Below are positions 55,578 to 64,000 of a DNA stretch of 64,000 nucleotides, one piece after another; position 1 is the first letter of the stretch; every line of letters starts with the position of its first letter. The DNA comes from Ascochyta rabiei. Its lineage: Eukaryota > Ascomycota > Dothideomycetes > Pleosporales > Didymellaceae. The position numbers were made by a program, and so were the translations under genes. Under the pieces are notes generated by a model. It ran no database searches, had not been told where the DNA came from, and saw nothing but the letters and a program-made list of their open reading frames with translations. The stretch covers positions 434,001 to 498,000 of the forward strand of contig NC_082417.1 in the NCBI RefSeq assembly GCF_004011695.2, given 5' to 3'.

Positions 55578-56261
55578 ATCGACGATTGTGGCAGGAGAGG
55601 AGGCTGTCTTGCTGCCCGTTCAATCAAGATCAACGCTGTGGATTCTCCAAAAAAGGCTGAGAATGCGCAAGTCCAAGTCGAGACGGAGGACTCGGGATCT
55701 CTTCATTTCATACTCGCACCGCGTCGGACGCCCGTTCGCATGACCTAGACTCGTTGCCGTGCCTTTGCGCGTCCCTGCGGAGCACAGCCCGGCTCTCAGG
55801 AACAGTTGGGGTGGGGTTGGGGAGGGGTAGCTCAGGAGCTCTCCCCACGTTCGGGGAAAGCCTGGACGGGTATCGGAGGCTACGTCTACTTGTTTCGGAA
55901 GGTCGGCGATACTCTATCCCAATGTTACGAGAAATGCTCTGTTCAGAGAAGCTTTTTCTCCTGGCTGAAGCTGCTTTGTTTCGAGTCTCGTGCCTGTTTG
56001 CGACGGAATTGTTGGTGCTCGCCGCGATGGAGGCTCGGCCTGCCCAATGAGGAGAGGTGGCTAGGATTACCGCTTGTGGCAAGTGTTCGCGCACATCAAC
56101 AGAGAGACAGCATGTGTGCGTGAATGTTTGCACGACGTCGATGATTCTTCCTGAATGTAGTGGCATCTTCTGGGCTCGCTAGGAATGCTGACCAGCAGCC
56201 TCAAACAGCCAGATTCCTTCCTGAAGCTGCAAGTTACGTCCCAACCGCACTCCATTCTGCT
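55578..56261. other. Intergenic, no gene seen
   Basis: This is the promoter of the DAK gene and the 3' side of the dynactin gene, both on the minus strand. Only short frames. Confidence 0.5.
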
Positions 56262-57240
56262 TTACTTGATGCTCCTTACCAACTCCCTCAAATCGCCGCC
56301 CTCAACCCACTTCTCCTCTCCACCACCGCCCACGCCCAACCCTCCTCCTGCTCCTCCACCGCCAACGCCCCACCCCTCTCCTACTTCACCGATGACACGC
56401 GCAGGCTGCCCGCCAACTACTGATCCAGAGGCGATGACCATATTCATTGGCACCACAGTGTGCGGCAGGATCTTGACGTTCTCCTTGATGATGACGAAAG
56501 GTTGGATAGTGACGTTGGCGCCGATGTGGACGTGTGATGAAATGGAGATGGCGGAGATGGTGCTGTTGGGTCCTGGGCATGGTAAGCTACTATCTGGCTG
56601 TCTTGCTTCCAGCACATATCCTTCCAGCTCAATCAGAGGAGAGGAAGAGTAAACGAGGTCCACATACCGACAAACACGTTGTCTCCGATCTTCATCGGGT
56701 AATAATGCACCTGCCCTCTGCTTATTCGGGCTGGGGGTTTAATCACGCTGCCAGTAGATATGACAGTGCAGCGCCCAATGTTGATACTGATTGGGGTTGT
56801 TTCTCTGCCAGACTGTGAGGGCGCAGATCTTGTGGGGTGTAGGTCGCCGCGTAGTTGAACATCTGCCATTATCACAGTTCGTCCACCTAGAGTGATGTTG
56901 GCGGTTCCCGTTATGGCAGCACGGCGGGAGACCTTGTTCCCTGAGTCCTGAGCTGGTATCAGAGATTGTTGGCCATGTCGTTTGTGTGCTTTGACATCAA
57001 CACGATGCGAGCAGCTGGACACGACGGGTGGGTATTATACGAATATCAAGATTTGAGAAGGCAACAATGAGACAAAAACTCTTGTGATAGATTCCAATAG
57101 AGAATACAAGAGAAGACGGCGCACAGGAATGGGGTGCGATACGGAGTGACGTTAGAGTTAGGGCTTGGATGAAGTTATCCACTCACCGTCTCGATATACT
57201 CGCCTTTGGGCGCTGCCTTCCTTGCAGCAGGCCGCGACAT
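56262..57240 (-). CDS. Dynactin subunit p25 (DCTN5-like)
   Basis: Exons 57187-57240, 56668-56947 and 56262-56572 (introns 239 and 95 nt) join to 214 residues. The spliced start MSRPAARKAAPKGEYIETDS continues to GNKVSRRAAITGTANITLGG, then hexapeptide left-handed beta-helix turns (GRTVIMADVQLRGDLHP, YYPMKIGDNVFVG, SSHVHIGANVTIQPFVI), as in dynactin p25. This subunit caps the pointed end of the dynactin filament and helps dynein bind early endosomes. Residue ~185 onwards carries a glycine-rich insert (GWGVGGGGAGGGLGVGGGG) not typical of the family. The first intron is unusually long for this window. Confidence 0.9.
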
Positions 57241-57813
57241 AGTTTTGGCGTTTCCTAACTATGCTTTGGTAGTCTAGAAGCGATTCTTGCCGGGTTCTGT
57301 AATCTCAGCGATTTGTTGATGTTGAGGGTAGAAGTGACGGTGAATTGCAGGTCAAGGTGTGACCAATCAACGCGTAAGCACGTGCGCAATGTTCGTCCCC
57401 AGCATAGCGCGATTTGACACAGTTGAGACATTCTTGTCTGCGAGGCTGGACTTGCAAGGCGTCTTGAATGCCACGCAGATCAGAAGTTTTCGATTGGATC
57501 GCAACTCTGCCTTCGGTAGTTATCCGTGCATGCACATAGAAGATTTCGTTTGGAAATCACCACATCTACTTTCTTGGCAGCCAATACTTGTACTGCAGTG
57601 CAATTTAGGATGAACTGGTACAAGCCAGATGGTTTGTGTGTGAAGTCGCGTGGTGTGGAGGGGTAAGCTGGTACAGTGACGCGGGGCAGTAGCTTCCTTG
57701 TTATCACCAAAAATTCGAACGTTCACATCAAAGCACCTTGAGCGTTCGGACGCTTCACAACAACGTCTTCTCGCCGATATTCCTATCCCCAGCATCATTG
57801 TAGTCAACGCACG
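57241..57813. promoter_or_regulatory. Shared divergent promoter region of dynactin p25 and BUD32
   Basis: 573 bp lie between the two ATGs, with no coding frame supported. Confidence 0.5.
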
Positions 57814-58773
57814 ATGACGGAACCCGCCCCCGTTCCACCCATCTCTCCCCCACCTAACCCGCCCACAGAACGCCCGCTACACACCCTCCCACCGCCATTC
57901 TCAGAAGACGCTCTCACACCCATAACCCAAGGCGCCGAAGCTCTCGTCTACAAAACCACTTTCCTCACCCCCTCAACGCCGGCCGTTGTAAAATACCGCC
58001 CACCAAAGCCCTACCGACACCCCACCCTCGACAAGCGCCTCACAAGGTCGCGCCTCCTCGCTGAGGCTAGGAGTCTTGTGCGAGTGAAGCGTGAGGGCGT
58101 GAACGTGCCTGGCGTGCTGGGCTGCGACGCAGATGCGGGGTGGTTGGTTCTGGAATATGTGGATGGGCGGACGGTACGAAGCGTACTGGACACATGGGCT
58201 GAGGAAGTAAAGGAGGAAGAGAAACGTGTGTTCAGTGAGGGCGATGATGTGGGGCAGTTGGCGCGGGTGGGAGGAGGCAGAGAGACAGAGATCATGGACC
58301 TAATGGGGAGGGTGGGTAGAGAGGTTGGCAAGTTGCATGAATTGGGAGTCTGCCACGGAGACCTGACAACGAGCAACCTGATGTTGAGGTTCCCAGACGA
58401 AGAAGAGAGCGGGCAAACGAAGCCGGCAGGGAGGATGACAACGAGCGCTATGCGCGAGGCGGCGATGAACGGGGAGGAACCTCCACCGCTGGAGATACCT
58501 GACGAGGCGCCGCAGAGCTCTGAGCGTCAGTCGCTAGCTGGCAAAATCTACCTCATCGACTTTGGTCTCACGTCTTCAACAATCCAAGACGAAGACCGTG
58601 CAGTCGACTTGTACGTTCTCGAACGCGCCTTTTCGGCTACACATCCTGCTGCCGAACCCTTATTCCATGAGGTGCTGGCGGCATATGGCAAGAGCTACAA
58701 GGGTGCTAAGAGCGTTCTGAAGAGGCTGGAAGGTGTGCGGTTGAGGGGCCGCAAAAGAAGTATGTTGGGTTAG
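57814..58773 (+). CDS. BUD32: Bud32, kinase/ATPase subunit of the EKC/KEOPS complex
   Basis: 319 residues, one exon. It is a small RIO-like kinase: QGAEALVYK as reduced glycine loop, VVKYRPPKPYRHPTLD with Lys60, LLAEARSL for the helix C glutamate, HGDLTTSN at 181-188 and IDFG at 248-251. It lacks an activation loop and ends RGRKRSMLG, a basic tail that binds tRNA. In KEOPS it works with Kae1, Cgi121, Pcc1 and Gon7 to make t6A37 in tRNA, and it also affects telomeres and transcription. Compared with archaeal and yeast proteins, it has a Pro-rich leader and two inserts (about 130-160 and 195-240). Confidence 0.95.
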   Translation: MTEPAPVPPISPPPNPPTERPLHTLPPPFSEDALTPITQGAEALVYKTTFLTPSTPAVVKYRPPKPYRHPTLDKRLTRSRLLAEARSLVRVKREGVNVPGVLGCDADAGWLVLEYVDGRTVRSVLDTWAEEVKEEEKRVFSEGDDVGQLARVGGGRETEIMDLMGRVGREVGKLHELGVCHGDLTTSNLMLRFPDEEESGQTKPAGRMTTSAMREAAMNGEEPPPLEIPDEAPQSSERQSLAGKIYLIDFGLTSSTIQDEDRAVDLYVLERAFSATHPAAEPLFHEVLAAYGKSYKGAKSVLKRLEGVRLRGRKRSMLG

Positions 58774-59145
58774 GAGAGCAGTTGATCACCTATTATACCC
58801 AGACGTCTTTACGAAATATACAACATGCGAACACCATCAGACGTCACGCCCTAGCACCCAAGCATTGCGTTACTGCCGACCCATTGTCATCTCAGCGTTG
58901 AAATACTATTGTCTCATTTGGGTCCACATTCACCTCTCCCATGCAGGCATATACGCCCGCAAACATTACTTGCGCCCACATCTGTCCCAAGACAACAATG
59001 GCAAGCTACGACAATGCTAACGTATTCTTTCAGTGTGCAGCGCGTCGATATAAAGCACGACATCCACTTTTCGTCTTCTGCTAAGTACCTCCAACATCTT
59101 GAGGCCGCGCCAGCCACATACATCTCGATTTGAACCAATCCGGAA
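58774..59145. other. Intergenic, no gene seen
   Basis: Between BUD32 and the small CaaX ORF; no supported frame. Confidence 0.5.
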
Positions 59146-59532
59146 ATGGCTTCCTACTTAGTCTCACGTTCGACACCCAAGCAACCATTCGACATGTCTC
59201 AACTCTTGCATCCTAGGGATCCCATCGACGTTCTCTATTCTACATCGGCTGCTCCTCACAGTCTGATCCCTCACGCAGACCCGACAATCCCAACGCCTGA
59301 GGCTCTCATCGCTCTTCCTCAACTATCCCTTCAAGCCGTCAACCCCACCGGCCCCACCCGCAACCAAGCCCTGTCTCCCACCTCCATGGTTCCGCAGCAG
59401 GGCCGTGACAAGCCAAGATCGACAAGGCGGTACAAGCTGGCATCGAAGGAGCTTGCATCGTCAGCCAAGATACCCACACTGTCCATGACGGGACCGAACT
59501 CGATTCGCGGCCAGCAGTGTGTTGTCATGTGA
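59146..59532 (+). CDS. Small hypothetical protein ending in a CaaX box (CVVM)
   Basis: 128 residues, one exon, ATG in context GGAAATGG. The chain is rich in Pro, Ser, Thr and Leu with no signal peptide or membrane helix; a basic patch (KPRSTRRYKLASK) lies at about 88-101. The last four residues are CVVM, a consensus farnesylation box, preceded by GPNSIRGQQ. Lipopeptide mating pheromone precursors of filamentous ascomycetes also end in CVVM or similar, but they are usually 20-45 residues long, so this would be a long one. It may alternatively be a prenylated membrane-attached protein or a chance ORF. No family was recognised. Confidence 0.45.
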   Translation: MASYLVSRSTPKQPFDMSQLLHPRDPIDVLYSTSAAPHSLIPHADPTIPTPEALIALPQLSLQAVNPTGPTRNQALSPTSMVPQQGRDKPRSTRRYKLASKELASSAKIPTLSMTGPNSIRGQQCVVM

Positions 59533-60180
59533 GAGCGCGATTGCAGGGCGCAGGCAGTTGAGAGGAAGACATCAGAGAGGTGTGGAGGTGTGAGTGCGCC
59601 AATAGGCAAGAGCGATTTCCCACAACGCTGACGCCCAACAGATCGCCGCCAACAACCCCATTGCAAGGCTATGCTGTCTCAGAGTAGGGATTGGATGGTC
59701 ACCAGGAGAAAGGAGGTGGTGAAGCTGCAGAGCGCGCCGTTCAATTCCATCTCCTTCGCACCAAGCCACAGTTCCTCTACTTCACCAATACATCCCTTCA
59801 CAGTGCCAAACAAACTCTTCGCCATCTCTCCGTCCCTCTGCTATGTGAACCCATGCACGTCCTTTCCGCACCTACCTTTGTGGATGCATGGTACCGTTAG
59901 CGAAACTATGAAGAGACCATCAATGACTCTCGTTTTTAACGTCACAACGACTGTGTGTATTTAACGAGCGTTCTCTAATTGAGTTGCATTGTGTGTGAGT
60001 TAATTACGAACTCTCGGCATTATTATTGCATGTCTTTACAGAAGTGTAAATCCCATCGCTACTTGGGCCATGATGCAATCATCATCATCCATGCTTTGAT
60101 TTTAAACTCACTCTCCATATTCCAGGTCTCCTTCTTTGTGACTCTCAACAGAGGTCCGATATCTTGCCGTGAGGTGTGAC
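59533..60180. other. Intergenic, no gene seen
   Basis: This is the 3' region of both flanking genes. A plus-strand frame at 59671-59964 looks random. Confidence 0.45.
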
Positions 60181-61931
60181 TCAGCCAATGGTCGACAAAA
60201 GTGACTCATACTTCTGCTTCCAGTAGGTAGCATCACCACCACCAGCACCGACTCCGTTGGACTGAGAAGCTTTCGCAGCAGCAAGCTGGAGCTTGAGCTC
60301 ATGAACCTGTGCCTCCTTTTCGTGAGCATCCTGGCGGTATTCCTCGGCAGCCCTGTATGTAGGGAGCATGTCCTTGTATTCCTTGTAGGAGCGCTGTGAC
60401 TGTCAGCGACCATGGCCAGGATTTAAACAGTGACATACACACCTTTGCCAACTCGGTCCACTCTGAGAGAGCGGCCTCCAAATCCTCCTTCTTCTCCTCT
60501 AGCCTTTTGACCTTCTCCAAAAGAGCTCTAACATTACCAGCAGCAGGTACGTCATCCTTGGTGGCTTGTTTGGCCTTGAGCAGTTGCACATTACCCTTCT
60601 TTACTTCATCCTTGGCTTCATCCAGCTGCACGACGAGATTTTCCACTTGCTTGGACAGATCCTCCTTGATCTTTGAAAGCTCTGCGCTTGTCTTCGCAAG
60701 CCCAGTAGCCTTCTCCAACTTGGTCTGCATGTCAGTGTTCTGCTTCAGCAGCCGGTCGCCGTCAGCGATGAGTGTCTGGATCTTCTTTGTCTGTTCGTTC
60801 ACTTTCTATCAGGATCCGTTAGCAACAAGTTCACAGATACAAAAGTTCGAGGTAGCATACCGTAAAAGTTGCTGCATGCTCCGAAGCTAGGTTGTTGTAC
60901 TTGACGCTGAGAAGCCGGTTCTCGGTCTTGACCTTTTCGAGCTCATTCTTGACAGAACCCTCTCCAATCTTCAGGGTGTTAACCAGAGTGCCGAGCGAAG
61001 CTGCCTTGACTGTCTCTTTCTCCAACTCCTCTGCCTTGATCTTAAGCTCTTTTGTAAATCGAGCGGTCACACGCTGCTCGGAACCCTTCAACTGATCAAG
61101 CATATCGGTGGTCGTCTTCCGGAGGGTCTCATTCTCCACCTGCAGCTGCTTATTTGAGGACACTAAGATTTCGAGCTCCTTTTGCAACGCATTAGCGGTC
61201 TTGAAATCTTCAGCTTTCTTTGCTACCTCTTGCTCCAACAGCCCCTTGTACTTGTCCACCTCAGTGCGGAAGTTACCCTTCTCAAGTGTGAGACGTGACA
61301 CGCGTTCTTGAAGACTCTCAAGCTCCTTCACCTTTGAGTTGGTCTGCTCTTTATATTGCTGGAAAGCGTCCTGCTGCTCAAGGATTAGGCTGTGCTGCGT
61401 GTTGATCTTCTTGTGCTGAAGTTTCAGCTCTTGTTGAGTCTCGCAGATGGTCTCGTTCATCATTGACGAGTGGTAGAGGCTCATGCTGTCACGCTGCTTC
61501 TCCAGAAAGGTCGGCAAAGCGGCCTTGGCGTCATTTGCAGCTTCGAAGAGCTGCTCAAGTTCTTTCCAGAGATCATCGACTGCTTCAGAGCCAGGGACTG
61601 ACTCGCGGAGGAGGGCAAGCAGCTGGCGTGTGTTTGTGGCAGTGCTGGACACCGCATTGGCAAACTTAGCAGCGTGGTCTTCGACTTGCTTCTTCAACTT
61701 GGCGCCCTGTTGTACAGCCAGCTCGGCAGCCGGAGGCGTCATCTCTGCGGCGACTCCTGTGGCGGCGATTTGCTGCTTGGTTGCGATGGTGGTCTCTGAA
61801 GAAGGTATAGCAGTCATAGGGACAGCTGAGGCTGCAGCTAGTTGTGTCCTCTGACCAGGACTCGCGTACTTGGAGAAGCTCAACGACTTCGGCCCGTCGT
61901 AGCCTGGAGACGAAATGGGAAACGGTGACAT
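60181..61931 (-). CDS. Long coiled-coil protein
   Basis: Exons 60861-61931, 60443-60805 and 60181-60393 (introns 55 and 49 nt, both phase 0) join to 548 residues. After a Ser/Pro/Ala N-terminus (about 1-85), residues ~150-500 are almost continuous heptad-type coiled coil (LEKGNFRTEVDKYKGLLEQE, ENETLRKTTTDMLDQLKGSE, LEEKKEDLEAALSEWTELAK). The last exon ends in a short helical tail (QVHELKLQLAAAK). It is a structural or scaffold protein of the myosin-tail/golgin style without a recognisable functional domain. The ATG at 61931 is the first in the frame. No partner is suggested by the neighbours. Confidence 0.8.
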
Positions 61932-64000
61932 AGTTGTGAATGTTGGCTAGCCGTGTGTTAGAGTCTCGGTGTCAATGTGGTTAGGGAGCTTCTGACCTCA
62001 ATCGATGAGTTGTTTTCGAGCTGTGTCGTGAGGCTTCGGCGAGCGGGTGGAAAGCTCTGCGAGTTGCAGATATCTTGAGAGGCTTGGTACACCGGGTTCT
62101 GAGGGTCAATTAGCAAGACTGGTGGGCGAACCATAGCTGATGGGAGCAATAAGACTAACCAGTAATACTTGTGACCTGGAGTGTCTGCACGATGTTCTCG
62201 TGAGGAGAGGTGACTCAAAGGTTGTTTTGCGTGGTGTTGTTACAGGTGAGAGCAATTATCTTGGCAGCGACGAGAAGAGGCAATCGCAAACGGCTGGGGC
62301 AGCAGCAGCGACAGCAAAACGGTGCCGAAAGTCCATGGAACCACAATGAATATGCCGGACCTGCTCGCATGACCTCAGGTTCAGTGATGGTGAAGTGAGC
62401 GCTTGTCATCACACTCACCTGTAGCCTGCTTGCTGTAACCGTTTGCTCGGCACCTGCAACATGCCCGTCTGTCCTGGCGCATTGCGCCATGTCAATACGC
62501 GTTCAGGAATACCATTTCAAGGTAGCCAGCCCTGACCATGCAGTCTCGCTGGCCTCGGTGAAGTTCAGTGAACTTGGTTTTAAGGCAGACATAGACGTGG
62601 ACGAGGTAAAATGATTGTTTAAGCAGCGTGTGACTGATGACTGAAGCCCTCACGGTTGGATGTGCAGCAAGAGTAGAACCGGATGGTTGAAGGTGAGGGT
62701 AATTCTTTTGCTTGATTGAGCAAATCGACGAGACATGCAGCAGTCTTCGTACTAGGAAACCTGCTAAGAAACATGGGTACTAGAGGGAAGAGACTTGACA
62801 GCTACACGATGAAGCAAAGAGACAGACCACAATAAGAAGGTAAGTATGTATTTGAGCTTACTCATTGTTCTTCGGCACACGTCCTAACATGGCAGTCGCG
62901 TATCAGAAGTACGACCATTTTGACACGCCTTTGGGCTCTGGCATCAATGCACTCGGAGACAAAGTGGATTTCCACGTATCGAGGCTTGAGATTGTGCTCA
63001 ACTGCATGGCAGTTCATTATTCAAGACACTTCGCCTGCATCGTTAGCGAGCCGCGCATCGCTCATGCGTGACAAATCACCGCTGGCGGCCCTTGTCCGCT
63101 GTCAGTCGTGGCAGGAGGCGACAAAAGCAAGCACAAGACTCAAGAGCACAGCTAACGGAGCTCGCGCATTGAGACTTCGTCTGGAACCAGACGGGGAAAG
63201 GGCCGCTAGGGGGGGAAGCAACCATCGCCTCGAATGTCACCTGTCTGTCCCAATCGAGAAAGCGGGTCGAGGTGTGCAGTGAAGTGGAGTCAGGCGTGGA
63301 ACGCCCACGTTCCTCATATCCGCTGAAGGGGTGGGTACACCGAAGCATGAAAATGAGGCCGAGTTTGAGGACGAGGCGTGCTATGGTAGCTCGCATACGA
63401 AGTGTAGGTGGGTCGAAGCAACCATGGACGACCAAGAACAAGGACGCTTTGGGTACTGATCTTACACCAATCAGAGAGCGTTCAAGTGCTGACTGTTTTC
63501 GCTGCACACCTGTGCGTGGCTGTAAGACAAGCACATAAGTAGGCGTTGCGGACCGGCCACTGCCAGGCTGACGTACACTACTTGTGCTAGCTACCGTTAG
63601 CTACTGTATGTAGTACGACGGATGAAAAACTCTACAGATTCCGGAGCATGGCTCAGGGAGGGATCGTCAGGGAAGATGAAGGTCTATTGGCGAGTAGGGC
63701 TGCGTGTTAGGTGCTCCAGATCGGCTGGTACATCATGGTGCCTTCGGCAGTCCCGCTATCGGCGTGATATGGCCGTTTGACATGGAGCCGTCAGGATTTC
63801 GTTGTGAAGTCTGCAGAGCAACGAGTCCAGAGCTTCGGTCCTAGGAATGCCGGGTGTCTATGCGAAGAAAGAGAAGAAGCACTGGCATATACGTCGCGAA
63901 CGCTTGTGGGAGGACAATGGCAACCATGAAAGCAGGCATTTTTTGCTGCTGGTTAGCGAGCTTATGCCCGGCGTTGTGGCTGACACGGGATGGGCCGAAA
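61932..64000. other. Window end, no convincing gene
   Basis: 2 kb with only short, unlike-protein frames on both strands. The first few hundred bases are the likely promoter/5' UTR of the coiled-coil gene. Confidence 0.4.

Noticed and set aside
1..64000. tRNA genes, rRNA, CRISPR arrays, Starship-type captain (tyrosine recombinase)
   Set aside because: I looked for tRNA B-box-like TTCGAATC motifs with partners, regular spaced repeats and DUF3435-like motifs; none were convincing. A covariance-model scan would be decisive for tRNAs.

Overview
The window looks like nuclear DNA of a filamentous ascomycete, most likely a Dothideomycete (Pleosporales-like). The reasons are the 44-95 nt GT-AG introns (one exception is GC-AG and one intron is 239 nt), the fungus-specific families (HET domain, fungal Zn2Cys6 regulators, PTH11/rhodopsin-like receptor, DUF1996-WSC, Ams2/Spt21) and AT-rich transposons whose stop codons look like RIP (C-to-T) damage. 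Names come from recognising motifs in the translations. No database search was run, and exon boundaries were assigned by splice sites plus reading frame.

Layout: 1-1954 holds the 3' end of a siderophore-type MFS transporter and a class I glutamine amidotransferase. 2056-4610 is a decayed pogo-like transposon split by a 424-bp TIR element. 5381-16347 carries a class II aldolase-like protein, a glycine-zipper protein, a SAP-motif protein, a divergent MFS/Zn2Cys6 pair, a GH76 enzyme and a DUF1993 protein. 16793-21310 is accessory: a stand-alone NRPS-like adenylation enzyme, a 544-bp MITE and decayed gene fragments. 22371-30861 holds a Ser/Pro-rich protein, a Gfo/Idh/MocA oxidoreductase, a DUF1996-WSC secreted protein, the V-ATPase c subunit and SNU13. 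31095-32958 is a second pogo/Fot1-like element with complete ends and a dead transposase. 33764-46446 holds a Nudix hydrolase, a HET protein, an F-box-like pseudogene, an epoxide hydrolase and a seven-helix receptor. 47990-61931 is a conserved housekeeping block: an Ams2/Spt21-type GATA regulator, SMD2, dihydroxyacetone kinase, dynactin p25, BUD32, a small ORF ending in a CaaX box and a coiled-coil protein. The last 2 kb shows no convincing gene.

The right half is mostly core eukaryotic machinery (splicing, KEOPS, dynactin, histone-gene control), while the left and middle mix secreted enzymes, transporters, a specialised-metabolism-type enzyme and incompatibility-type genes with transposon insertions. 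I did not find a clear new multi-gene system. The most distinctive signals are three TA-flanked TIR elements, two sharing the same end design; a nested insertion that splits a transposase frame exactly; an adenylation enzyme lacking both its carrier domain and the P-loop lysine; and a small ORF ending CVVM.
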